Positions 45,384-56,164 of a stretch of DNA of 64,000 nucleotides are shown one piece after another. Made by a program: the position numbers and the translations under genes. The stretch is from Colletotrichum lupini (Eukaryota > Ascomycota > Sordariomycetes > Glomerellales > Glomerellaceae). The notes beneath the pieces are model-generated. The model saw only the letters and a program-made list of their open reading frames with translations. It ran no database searches and had not been told where the DNA came from. The stretch lies in the NCBI RefSeq assembly GCF_023278565.1, contig NC_064677.1:682001-746000 (forward strand), written 5' to 3'. How positions within the stretch are numbered: the stretch's first letter is position 1; every line of letters starts with the position of its first letter.

Positions 45384-46814
45384 TGTGAAGAGAGGAGAGG
45401 ACGAGAGGGACCAATTGACGAATGACAGAGGAGTTGGAAGCTCAACAGAGACCTGCGGTAGGGGACTCAATTGCGAACCCGGGGATGCGGTCTCAAGCTA
45501 CCTTAATATACACCATCATATCGAATCTCGCTCTCTCTCACTCTCTCTCCGCGGCCAAGACCGCGGCCAAGAGTTGCCCATATCGCGCTGGGCCCCCGGA
45601 AGATCGTCGTCATTACACAGATACGGATACAAGCCGCGTGACCGGCGACGAACGGGCAGTGGGCGAGTACCAAGAGATGTCATGTTCAAGCAGGAAAACC
45701 CCTCCCCCGGGGTCCCGACCCGGGTGCGCAATCAATCAAGCAGGACAAGCTACTTTAGCGGCGGTGGCTGGGTGGGTTCCTCTCTCGACTTCGGGTCGGT
45801 GATGTTGGCCAGGTTAGGTAAGAATGCGGAGGTGATAACGAGGGTGGGAAGACATGGAGACCTTTGACAACCGTCCTCCTAGCTGTGGAAAAGGCGGGAT
45901 GAGAGTCGTACTCCGTACACTAGTCTCTTAGAGAAAGAACATGAAGGATTCGAATTCGTAGACCTTGGCTCAATGGGACGTTGTAATTCCCAACGGCGGG
46001 AGAGACCCCCTGTAGCCGAGGAAAGGCAGCACGAAGAAGCATTTCGGGGCATCCCCGAGCGAAGAACAGGTGATTGCCCGGAAGGACAGTGGTATCACTG
46101 GGTTACGGGCATGAACCGGGGTCGTGGAAGAAGAAAGCCGGGGGAGATGCGAGATGCCCGGTTGGCTCTAACAAGGATCGTCCCTGACCGATGACTCGGC
46201 GCCCCCTGCTCGCCTCTTCTCCGCACTTTTGGCAGTCCAGAAGGGCAGAAAAGAAAGTGTTCAGACGGTGTGGTACGGTTTAAGGTCCGATGAACGGGGG
46301 AGCTTGGTCTCTTGGGAGAAGTTGGAGGACCCGGTCCGATGTTTACCGGGTGATCAACCATGGCTCTAATGCCCGTATCTTTGCACTAATCAACTCCTAC
46401 GAATACTGGCAGAAGATCTGACTGGGACTATGATTTTATCTGCCCCATAGCTTTAAGATGGACCCGTGGTATCGGGTCGCGGCAAAGCACGGCTTGTTTC
46501 CGGGGGACACACGAAAAACTGTAAACACAATCGTTCTTCACTCTCAATTGATGGGGTAAAATCATCTGATGGGTCTGGCTGAAGCCAGAAGGACCCCATA
46601 CGTACACTATCAATTGTGGACTAACGGCATTCTGGGGGCGAAAAACACCGTAAGAGTCCTACGGGTCTACATGGATATATGTTGACGATGTCGCCCACGC
46701 GTGACTATGGCACGCGAACACGATTTGTTGAGGTGTCCTGTCGACAATTGACAATTGAAGAGAACTTGCAATTGTGAACGAACATCACCTTTGGCAGAGT
46801 TCAAGAGAGACATC
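45384..46814. promoter_or_regulatory. Divergent promoter region, secreted protein / permease
   Basis: 1.43 kb between divergent starts. It contains a CT dinucleotide-rich tract near 45530-45550, a GCGGCCAAGA duplication just after it, and roughly a dozen CCGG sites. One of these is in the decamer ACCCGGTCCG (46329-46338), which recurs in the promoter of the sugar kinase gene. Zn2Cys6 proteins typically bind CGG/CCG triplets, so this may be a target of the regulator encoded nearby. Confidence 0.45.
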
Positions 46815-48608
46815 ATGGCAGACGTCAAGACACCCACCGACATCTCGTCGAGTCCGAGGCGGAGCGTCGACGCTGCTCCGGAGAAGAACCTTTCCGCAGA
46901 TGAGATCCGTTTGGCGCAGATGGGTGAGTTTTCTCAGCATCATATCCTGCAATCATCTACTAACACACGGACCAGGTCACACCCAAGAGCTCAAGCGCCA
47001 TTTCGGCACTCTCAGTCTCATCGGCCTCGCCTCAACGACGACAATCTCGTGGACCGGCCTCGGCCTCGGCCTCATCACCGAGATCAACGCCGGTGGGCCC
47101 GGCGCCGTCATCTACGGCTTCATCCTAGTCACCCTGCTCCAATGCTTCCTCGGCGCGTCGCTGGCCGAGTTCGTCTCGTCGTATCCCACCGAAGGCGGCA
47201 TGTACCACTGGATTGCTGCCGTCGCGCCGAGGAAGATGACGGGTGTCTTGAGCTTTTTCACAGGCTGGTTTAGCGTGCTTGGCTGTAAGTTGTCTCGCCT
47301 TTCAATCGCATGTTGGGATGGGGAGGCTGACAGGCGTTGACCTTAGGGATCTTCACGACTGCGTCAACGAACCTGATCTACGCTCAGGTTCTCATGGCCC
47401 TGATCGCGCTCTACCACGGAGACCTCGAGATCCAGGCGTGGCAGACGTTCATCGTCTACCAGGGGCTGAACCTCATCACCGCCGGGATCGTCATGTTTGG
47501 TAACAAGATCATTCCTGGACTGAACAAGTTCTCCCTCTTTTATCTGCAAATCGGCTGGTTCGTGGTTATGGTCACCGTGGCGGCGTGTGCCCCGACGCAC
47601 CGCAACACCGAGTTCGTGTTCCGCACGTGGATCAATAACACTGGTTGGGAGAACCAGGTGGTCTGCTTCATCACTGGGCTAGTCAATCCTCTCTACAGTC
47701 TTGGTGGACTTGATGGAGTCACCCACATCACGGAGGAGATGCCCAACGTGAGTTTCTTCTTGTTCCTTCGTTTGCTCAGCTGACAGAGAGTGTGCTGACC
47801 CTTGCTTAGCCATCTCGCAATGCACCCCTGGCTATCGCCATCACGCTCTCCATCGCCTTCGTCACGGGTATCACCTACCTCATCACCCTTATGTTCTCCG
47901 TCCAGGACTTTGACGCCCTTTCTACGACCAACACCGGGCTTCCGCTGGCCGAGCTGTTCCGCCAAGTCACGCAGGGGGCTGGGGGAGCGTTTGGTCTAAC
48001 CTTCATTCTGTTCGTCGCTCTGGGGCCCTGCGTCGTCAGCTCCCAATTGAGTACTGGCCGTGTCTTCTGGGCCTTCTCCCGTGATGGCGCGATGCCCTTC
48101 TCCCGGATGTAAGTTGAGCCTTACCCAACCACTGCACCAGTAAACCTAGTGATTCTGACATGTTCGTGATAGTTGGTCGAAGGTCCACCACAAGTGGCAG
48201 ATCCCCTTGAACTCCCAGCTCGCCGTCACCGCAGCTGTCGCAGCTTTGGGATGTCTGTACCTGGGTTCTTCCACCGCATTCAACTCTCTTCTCGGTTCCG
48301 CCGTCACCATCAACAACATTTCCTACATGTTCCCCATCGTCACGAACCTCTTGACGCGCCGGAAGAACATGCACCGCGGCGTGTTCCACATGGGGCCAAC
48401 GTGGGGCCCCATCGTCAACGGCGTCACCGTCTGCTGGCTGACGTTTGCCATTGTCTTCTTCTCTTTTCCGTACGTGATGCCCGTCGAGCCCGCCAACATG
48501 AATTACACCTGCGTTGTTGTTGGCGGACTTACGGTTCTGGTCGGCGCATGGTGGTTCAAGGCTGGCTCTAAGTATAGCGAGAAGATGCTTCAGGCGAAGG
48601 AGGAGTAA
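46815..48608 (+). CDS. APC-family permease (amino acid/choline/GABA type)
   Basis: Five exons (46815-46923, 46976-47284, 47347-47747, 47810-48108, 48173-48608) give 517 residues with introns of 52-64 bp. After a hydrophilic N-terminus the amino acid-polyamine-organocation fold is clear: HFGTLSLIGLASTTTISWTG, PTEGGMYHWIAAVAPRK in the first periplasm-like loop, LYSLGGLDGVTHITEEMPN, FSRDGAMPFSR and the final membrane pairs; about twelve spans are expected. The family includes fungal choline (Hnm1), GABA (Uga4) and amino acid transporters of the plasma membrane. The exact substrate cannot be read. Its position beside the aminosugar genes makes an amine-containing substrate plausible, but this is inference. 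Confidence 0.92.
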
Positions 48609-49327
48609 TTAGATCCAAGTCACCGAAATTCTATCTTCCGGAGCCGTGGAGTGACTGAGAGTTTCCTCGTCTCTGTCGGACTCTCTTTAAAATGCGATGG
48701 GGTAAAGGAGAGGAGCACGTAGTATAGACAAGGTACACCAAACGTTTCCAGAGCCGGGTTAGGGTTACCGGATTTCAATAATTTGACCCTGCGGGCGTCA
48801 CGTTAATGCATGCAACTATCGCGTAAACTCACGGTCCCACAAAGCTCAAAGACCAGAACCATGAGGTACCACTGCACTGTTCTTAGTTTGCATGGATGAG
48901 GTAAGGAATTTAGTGTTCGAGGTTGATGCCACCCAGCTACCGGATCCTCGGGTTGCACCACGTGGGGTTGACGGGTCCAGAGGACGCCCCCCCCCCCTTT
49001 TTTTTTTGCAACGTGCTACCGGTCAAGTCGGAGAGCGAACACCGGAGGACAAGAGAAAGTCGGCGACGTCGACGGGTAGAATTGCCGGTGTGATTTGTGA
49101 AGCTTGGGCTGTTCGCTATAGGTATAGTTGCGTTGACTGCATGTGGTGTAGGAGCTGGTTGGCTATCATCTGAGGATTCATATACCCCCATTCACCATCG
49201 CGTTCCACATTCACTGATTACCTGAGCGATAACAGCCTTAAGAAATATCAAAACTCACGGTTCCTTTGTCATTATCGTTGCTATCCTTCTATTCTAAATC
49301 AAGTTGTTCAAGACTACAACCGACACA
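48609..49327. promoter_or_regulatory. Promoter region of the deaminase gene
   Basis: 719 bp between the permease stop and the deaminase start, genes in tandem. About seven CCGG sites are present, mostly between 48750 and 49090, along with a C11T10 homopolymer tract. No ORF is supported. Confidence 0.45.
48987..49007. repeat. C11-T10 homopolymer tract
   Basis: Eleven C followed directly by ten T, about 320 bp upstream of the deaminase start. Such tracts are length-unstable and also prone to assembly error. Confidence 0.9.
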
Positions 49328-50579
49328 ATGAGGCTCATCATCAGGCCTGATAGCGCATCAGCATCTGCCCATGTTGCACACTACATCCTCGGTATGACCT
49401 CTGCATTGATTGGGGCTTTGGAGATGATAATCCGAAAGAGTCCTGACACCTCTTAGATCGCATCAGAACCTTCGAGCCAACGCCAGAGAAGCCATTCGTT
49501 CTCGGTCTGCCTACGGGCAGCAGTCCGATCCAGATCTATGAGATCCTAGTTGCAGAGCACAAGGCCGGCCGTATTTCCTTTCAAGATGTCATAACATTCA
49601 ACATGGTTAGTCCTCTTTTTGTCAATCCACCAAAGTTTTAATGCCGCCGTCTTACACAATGATCAAAGGACGAGTACGTCGGCCTGCCACAGACGCATCC
49701 CGAGTCATACCACAGCTTCATGTTCCGCCACTTCTTCTCACATGTCGACATCAAGCCCGAAAATGTCCACATTCTCGACGGCAACGCGCCTGACTTGGAT
49801 GCCGAGTGCGCCTCTTATGAAGAAAATATCAGAGCTGCCGGCGGCATTGACCTCTTCCTCGGTGGTGTCGGTCCAGACGGCCACATCGCTTTTAATGAGC
49901 CTGGATCAAGTCTGGCGTCTCGGACGAGGGTGAAGACCTTGGCGATGGATACTATTCGGGCGAATGCTCGATTCTTTGGCGGCGATTTGAACAAGGTCCC
50001 GCAGATGGCTTTGACTGTTGGTGTTCAGACAGTAATGGAGGTGTGCATTTGCTCCTTTCCAACCACAGCCTCCCTCTTTTTGGGGAAGATGAGACACTTG
50101 TGACTGCAGAGAACACGCTTGCTGACGACTTTGCACAGGCCAGAGAGGTGGTCATCATTGTCAACGGAGCGAGCAAATCGATTGCTCTCCAGAAAGCGAT
50201 TGAGGGTGGGGTGAATCACATGTGGACACTGTCGTGTTTACAACTACACCCCTATTCCATGATCGTTGCAGATGAGGACGCAACATTAGAGTTGCAGGTC
50301 AAGACTGTGAAGGTATGGATCTTAAACATTAGAGCTGTTTGTGTTGATGTTTTGCTGATTTGTACACCTCCCTAGTACTTCAAGAGCATTGAAAAGGTTG
50401 GCCTTGGAAAAGGTTTCGAGCAGAAGCTGCCTTTGAGACTTAGAACGACGTCACTTGTCAGCCCTCCTCAGACGCCCCGGACACCGTCTAACACAAAGCC
50501 GACATTTGACGAGGATCACTTGGTGGAGTTGACGCCAGACAGCATGTCTTCTCGTATTGCTTCATGGCCTGTCATCTAG
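49328..50579 (+). CDS. NAG1: Glucosamine-6-phosphate deaminase
   Basis: Five exons (49328-49391, 49457-49605, 49669-50040, 50139-50312, 50376-50579) give 320 residues. The enzyme converts glucosamine-6-phosphate to fructose-6-phosphate and ammonia, the last step of GlcNAc/glucosamine use. Signatures: [14 protein letters not shown] phosphate loop near 38-52, DEYVGL with Asp72, and [13 protein letters not shown] with Asp141, His143 and Glu148. These have the same numbering as the catalytic residues of E. coli Nag[16 protein letters not shown] segment follows. The C-terminus is about 45 residues longer than bacterial NagB and is rich in Ser, Thr and Pro (possible regulatory tail). Intron 2 ends in AAAG, forced by the NM-DEYVGL frame. 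Next to a Zn2Cys6 regulator and a sugar kinase. Confidence 0.96.
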
Positions 50580-50773
50580 TTGACGATGATGCTTCGCGCG
50601 GGGTTATGCATGCAGATTGGGAGTGGATGGGCATTTGTCATTTGAACACCCATAGTTTAGAGTGCAGACAATACCAAAGTCAATCAGTCAATGAAGTAAC
50701 AGTTCAATAAAACCTTCATCACGACGTAAGTGAGCCACTCCAGGATGATTGAATGAGTGAATGAATTCAAAGG

Positions 50774-52877
50774 CTATCCTCCCTGGTTCTCGTACGACCA
50801 AAGCTCATATCCTGCTTGCAGACTCGATTGGTCAAAGATATACCATGAATTATCCAAGTTCCGTATCTCTTGCTCGAACACCTCGGCGTCTCCAGAAGCG
50901 GGCGTATGAAGGCCCTGAAGTTTCTGTTCCAGTCGTGTCGCTAAAATGCCTCGCAAGCTGGGCTTCGGCTCGTGCATTTCCTTCAGCTTTTGGAGATGAA
51001 CTCCAACGTTCTCAAGATCTAAAAAGTATCATCAGATAAGTTATGGACCCTTACATCAGTCACGAAGTGGGCATCGACTTACCGTCTGGTTCTCCTACTC
51101 CACCGTCTACACCTTGAAGTACGATGAGAGCAGCCCAGGTGATCATGACGAGATCCCAATTCGACCATATCGAAGCATCTAGAATTTGAAGCTTGACCGC
51201 CGCTCTTGCTGACACAAGCAGCTCATGCTGCTCTTTCGGCGTCGTGTTCGAAAACAGGTTGCATCCTCGGGCAGGGTGGTAGATGGATAGCACGAGAAGC
51301 CTGTGCAGGATATACTGCCGGAATACCAGCTTCTTCTCGTGCTCCGACTCAAAGTCCTTGTCGCTGAACTCAACGAGCCAGTCGTCTAGCTGCCTTGCCC
51401 AGTCGCGAATGACAGCGCCGTCGACGCCGCTAAATTGGACGGAAGATATCTGTAATACGCTAGGTTCGCTCTCGAAACAGGACCATATCGTTGGCAGACC
51501 TCTGCCTGTGAAGTGAGTTAGGCCGGTGTGCATCATCCTCGAGAGCCGATAGAGTTGGTCCTGTATTGGGATCTTGAGTCGTGGGAGAGGCGCCTCGATT
51601 GGTATGACTGGGCATGAGAGATGTATTGAGGCGTGCTCGAGGTCAACGATCTACTTGATGTTAGAAAGATGCAGAAAACCGCTGGGAAAAGTTGTCCATT
51701 TTACCTGAAGGCCAGAAAACAGGCGTTGCCACTCGCGGGATCGCTCATCGGTGTTGGAGGGGCAGTGCTCGAGGATGAGTCTGTAAGCGAGAGATATCCA
51801 GACCCCCGTCTCTTTAACAACGGCTTCTCGTAGCAGTCCAGCGAGTATGATTCCCAGAACGGTTTGAAAGGCCCATTCTTCAGCTGAAGCTGGGTCATCC
51901 GGGGCTTGACCGACTTCGCTCTGTGGTATGCACAGCTGTGAAATGGCACTGCACAAGACATTGAAGTAGTCTGGTGCTAGAACTGCGACTTCTGGCAAGC
52001 CTCGTATACTTGAGCAGTATAACATTGAAGCTAGCATGAGTGGTCTCGGCGATGAGAAGGTTTGCTTGGTTGGGAGGAAGTGAAGCCCTGGCATGGACTC
52101 GTGGAAGCTGGAGGAGTATCAGATGTGTTGGTGCAACTACGAGGTATGGTGTCGAGAATCTGGGGCGAACGTACGATAACCATAGTCTTTTGATCAGGGA
52201 TTTCTCCCAAATATTTGAGCTTGCGTTTGATGAACATGTCCTTCGCAAGACGGATACAGCGCTCCATAGAGCACCAAGCGATGTCTCCCCTGGTGTGTCG
52301 GGTTCGAATGTTGGTACATCTGGGGACGCGGGCGAGTCTGCATCTTCCAAGTTGGTGAGGACTGGCAGACCCAAGTGATCTTCAAGTCGCTTCAACCGAA
52401 GAAACACGGATTTATTCAGTGCTGGGGCATGCTCATTTGCCTGAATCAACGAAGCCAGCGAGAGACTTTCACGATGAGACGCGGACTAGACGATTCGTCA
52501 GACACGTCCTGGGAGGGTTACAAACACAGAATGAGACGCTGGGATAATTGCCTACATTGGCTCTGGGCACGAACACGCACGGCACTCCCGCGCGGAGGCA
52601 TCTTCGACATGTGGCCCCATTCTCAATTCTACATTTCATCTGTGGTCACAAAAAAGCCGGTTAGACTATTCGCCTTCACCAGAGGGCCAGCTCCAAGGCC
52701 GACATACCTTTTGCCTTCTACAATTGACTTGAAGTGGGCACACCCGTCAGCGTCTACAGTCGCATGCAATGAGACGGAGTCCACCATCTGCTTACCGCAT
52801 GCCTTCCGGGCCTTGCTCGGGCCCGAGTCATCCGGCCCATCGGCCGACGCTTTGTCCCTCATCTGGTGAGCAGACAT
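50774..52877 (-). CDS. Zn2Cys6 binuclear-cluster transcription factor
   Basis: Seven exons (52877-52796, 52727-52708, 52639-52556, 52485-52175, 52107-51705, 51650-51083, 51018-50774) give 570 residues. The zinc cluster is split over three exons, one of them only 20 nt: Cys27, Cys30, Cys37, Cys45, Cys48 and Cys55 fit C-x2-C-x6-C-x7-C-x2-C-x6-C. The middle homology region follows (RLWLS-FHESMPGLHFLP, APDYFNVLCSAISQLC), typical of fungal regulators, and the C-terminal region has the usual helical segments (RQYILHRLLVLSIYHP). It is divergent from the sugar kinase and convergent with the deaminase (194 bp), so I infer control of aminosugar genes. Intron 1 ends in AAG; the acceptor of intron 3 (TCTAG) was chosen to keep the frame. 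All exon lengths sum in frame, and the complete cluster strongly supports the model. Confidence 0.9.
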
Positions 52878-53497
52878 TATGAAAGCGGTATGTTTGTGCA
52901 CTGATACTTCGATTGCGTTGTTCGAGTCCCACTGTATCAATTGCGACAATTGCGAGAAACACCGGTGTCCATTGGCCTTGTTTTCGGCCAGGTTCGATTC
53001 ACTGTTGCTTTCTTCGGCGGGTACCCGGTGAAACAGGTGGGATCGGGGTAGAGTTAAGATTCACCGGTCGCACCGGGGAACCGGTCTTTTTGAAGATTTG
53101 GGTGACGAGTGCTAACGCGGGGTCCTGGACCCGGTCTTTGATAGGCCGGGGGTTTGTTATTGGAGGGATTTCTGGCTAATTTCAAGCGGTCCACCGAGCC
53201 AACCCGGTCCGGATTCACCGGGGCATCGATGGTTGTGGTAGACTGCGCCAGCTGTGAGTGTTCTTAGTTCCTACAGTACATGCTGAAGAGGTGACCTTCC
53301 TTTTCTTTCCGAACGGTTGTATCCTAGCTGCAGGAGTTGGTTCAAGTTCCGGTGCCAAAGTCGTTCTTTTTGCCGCGGGGGTTTGGATACTTGATCGGTT
53401 GCCAACCTGCTGATAGGCGCTGGCACCCATGAACCTAGCTTTCCCACCAACAACAGCCCACGACTAACATTGTGTGTCGGAAGAGTGGTGTGTTTCA
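52878..53497. promoter_or_regulatory. Divergent promoter with dense CCGG sites, regulator / sugar kinase
   Basis: 620 bp between the starts of the Zn2Cys6 regulator and the kinase. Within about 52970-53222 there are ten CCGG tetramers, several inside ACCGG or CCGGT contexts and spaced by 10-15 bp (for example three between 53072 and 53095, and three between 53203 and 53222). The word ACCCGGTCCG (53202-53211) is shared with the permease promoter. CGG half-sites are the usual targets of Zn2Cys6 proteins, so auto- and cross-regulation is a natural hypothesis. Confidence 0.6.
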
Positions 53498-55247
53498 ATG
53501 TCTTCAACTGAATTTGAGCATGACAGGGCGTCTGAGTTGATAGCTCAGGCCCGAAAAATCGTACATGACTTCGATTTCCCAGCGGAGGATGTTCGTCGCG
53601 CCACAACTCATTTTTTGAAGCAGCTAAGTGAGTTTAATCAACTCTGGGTTGTCGCGCAGCGTACTAACATCACTGAAAGATGAAGGACTTCAGGAAGATG
53701 GCACTTCAATGTGCCAGATTCCTTCATTTGTAACCAAACTTCCCAATGGTTCCGAAAAGGGCGTATGCTTGGCCATTGATCTTGGCGGTACCAACTTGAG
53801 GGTATGCTCTGTCGAATTACACGGAGACTCCACCTACTCCTTGACTCAGTCCAAAGTCGTCATTCCCAGACACCTGATGGCTGCGCCAACATACAAGGAT
53901 CTCTTTAGATTCATTGCGCTGCAGATGAAGGAGTTTCTGGAGATGCATCACCCAGAAGACCTCACAACATGGTCTCAGCTCCTGGAAGAGAGAGATGCAA
54001 TCAATGAAGAAATAAGACAGAAGCACTGCAAGAGCCTTGGCTTCACTTTCAGTTTCACTTTCGATCAGCATGCTATCAATGAGGGAACACTACTGTACTG
54101 GACAAAGTCATTCGGTATCGCTGATGCAGTCGGCCGCGACCCATGTGCCATGCTGCAGGAGGCTCTCGACGAGCAACACTTGCCTCTCCTGGTCACAGCA
54201 CTGGCTAATGACACCGTTGGCACTTTGGCTGCACGAGCATACACATCTCCGGGACGTTCCAGTAATGTGGTAGGCGCCATATTCGGAACCGGCACCAACG
54301 GAGCCTACATGGAGCGCGTTTCTCGCATCACCAAGCTGCACTCACGTGTAGAGTTCTCAACTTCGGCATCGGACGCAATGATGGCGCTGAATACCGAATG
54401 GGGAGGATTTGACAACAAGTTAGAAGTACTACCTTCAACACGATTCGACCGAGACTTGGACAGAGAATCTGTCAACCCAGACGATCAGCATTTCGAGAAG
54501 CGCATATCCGGCATGTATCTTGGTGAACTACTTCGGCGCATACTAATCGACCTGTCACAACCTGGACAGAGCCTATTTGGCTTCCAAGTCTCGGGAGACT
54601 CCCCGCTTTACACGCCGGACAGCATTGATAGCTCTTTGCTGTCAGCAGTTGTCAAGGACTCAGGCCCAGCGCTTGAGAGCGCGCGTGAAGAGATCTCACG
54701 AGTACTTAACGCCACAGGTGTATCGACGGACGATGCAAAGGCTATACAGATTCTTTCCGCGGCCATTGGACGTAGGTCAGCCAGGCTATCTTCTGTCGCA
54801 ATCGCTGGTGTTGCTCTCCAATCTGGGTTGTTTACGCCCAGAAGCGTCAGCAAGCCAGCAGCGACGATATCACGAGGTCTCGGAACCAACCTTCTCAGAC
54901 CTTTTCTCTATGGGGCACGGAGCCTGTGGAACCTGCTTACGAGTTGGCTTCATGTAAAAGTTCGATTCACGATTTCATCAAAGGGCACATCGGGCGACTT
55001 CTCTAGACCCGGGGACGGGGATAGCTCTCAGGCGGACAATGATGGCGAGGACTCGAACGAAATCATCGATGTTGGGGTTGACGGTTCTTTGATCGAACAT
55101 TTCCCTAACTTTGAAGAGAATCTGAGGGAAGCTTTAAGAGAAATTCCAGAGATTGGTGTCATGGGTGATAAGAGAATCAGGATCGGCATGGCGAGAGATG
55201 GTAGCGGAGTTGGGGCTGCTTTGATTGCATGGGCGGCGAGGGCATAA
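53498..55247 (+). CDS. Hexokinase-family sugar kinase, candidate GlcNAc kinase
   Basis: Two exons (53498-53627, 53680-55247; 52-bp intron ending AAAG) give 565 residues. Hexokinase motifs are in order: LAIDLGGTNLRV phosphate-1 loop at 74-84; LGFTFSFTFDQHAINEGTLL then WTKSF at 162-187; NDTVGT at 219-224 with the likely catalytic Asp220; GTGTNGAYME near 245; NTEWGGFDN. Departures from standard hexokinase (FTFDQ for FPxxQ, GTNGAY for GTNAAY/CY) and an insertion near 430-490 with acidic low complexity suggest the divergent class that includes fungal GlcNAc kinases (HXK3/NAG5). Its place beside glucosamine-6-phosphate deaminase supports GlcNAc or glucosamine as substrate. True glucose kinase activity or a regulatory hexokinase-like role cannot be excluded. 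The ATG was preferred over an upstream in-frame GTG. Confidence 0.88.
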
Positions 55248-56164
55248 TATCTGAGGTAACTCAATCAATGGGCGTTTGAGGTTCTGAAACATTAGAATAA
55301 AGTGATGTACCATCATTACTAACTGACTAAATCATGGGGATATGATGCGGCCCGGTTCTAAGGCAAAGCAAGGGTCTGTGGCTTTAGCTTTTCGGGAGTG
55401 TTGTGATGCTGATTTCGCAGGGAGACTCGGATCTTCATTCACTGTAAGCCGCCAATATTATTCGAATACAGATGAATCAAAGTAGGCCCTCGAAAATCGG
55501 CTCATTCACGAATCTGATTTCTCTATACAGGCTCTTAAGCGAAGATTCTTCACTCTGCAGCATAGGATGCGATGGCATCTCTGATAGAAAGTTCGAACCC
55601 TACTTACAAGACAAAGGTCAAGTCGAGCAAGTCACTGAAACTGCTGCTAGAAAGAAAATCTACTTTCTTCCACTTCGCAACAAAAGGCTTCGCGCTTTGC
55701 ATTTGAGATACTGGTTCGGGCTAATGTTCATGGCCGGCAGAGGTTATGCACACATGGCCATGACTGACCAGCCCCCAATCAAAGCTAAAGGAAATCCGAA
55801 CACCTCACCTGAAAATGCCAACTACAGCTACACACCCCATTATCCTCAAGCGGTTCTGACTTTCCTTGCAAGGGTTACTTGAGCCTTCTGGGCACCTGAC
55901 AGGCGGCGCCCGTCAACAATTGGACTGCCGGCAATAGCTACTCTGTTACGATTTCTGGTCATGCTGTGCACGCAGGAGGATTATGCCAAACCAGCCTCTC
56001 ACTAGACGGCGGCAATTCTCTCAAGGTTCTCCGCAGTTTCATTAGCGGCTGCCCAAGGGGCGATGCAACCCAACTTGGGTTCAGACTGCCAGGCGATACG
56101 CCGTCCTGAAAAGTAGTGGTAATCATGCTTGTTTTCTCTAAGTATAAAGTGCCCTCTAGCACGG
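55248..56164. other. Transition zone with one doubtful ORF
   Basis: An ATG frame of 136 codons at 55472-55882 (+) has no recognisable family and is not supported by splice or context signals, so I do not call it a gene. The DNA changes abruptly to the AT-rich repeat block at about 56165. Confidence 0.4.

Noticed and set aside
55472..55882. 136-codon plus-strand frame after the kinase gene
   Set aside because: ATG-initiated but no family, no conserved feature, and it sits next to the repeat block; evidence too weak for a gene call.
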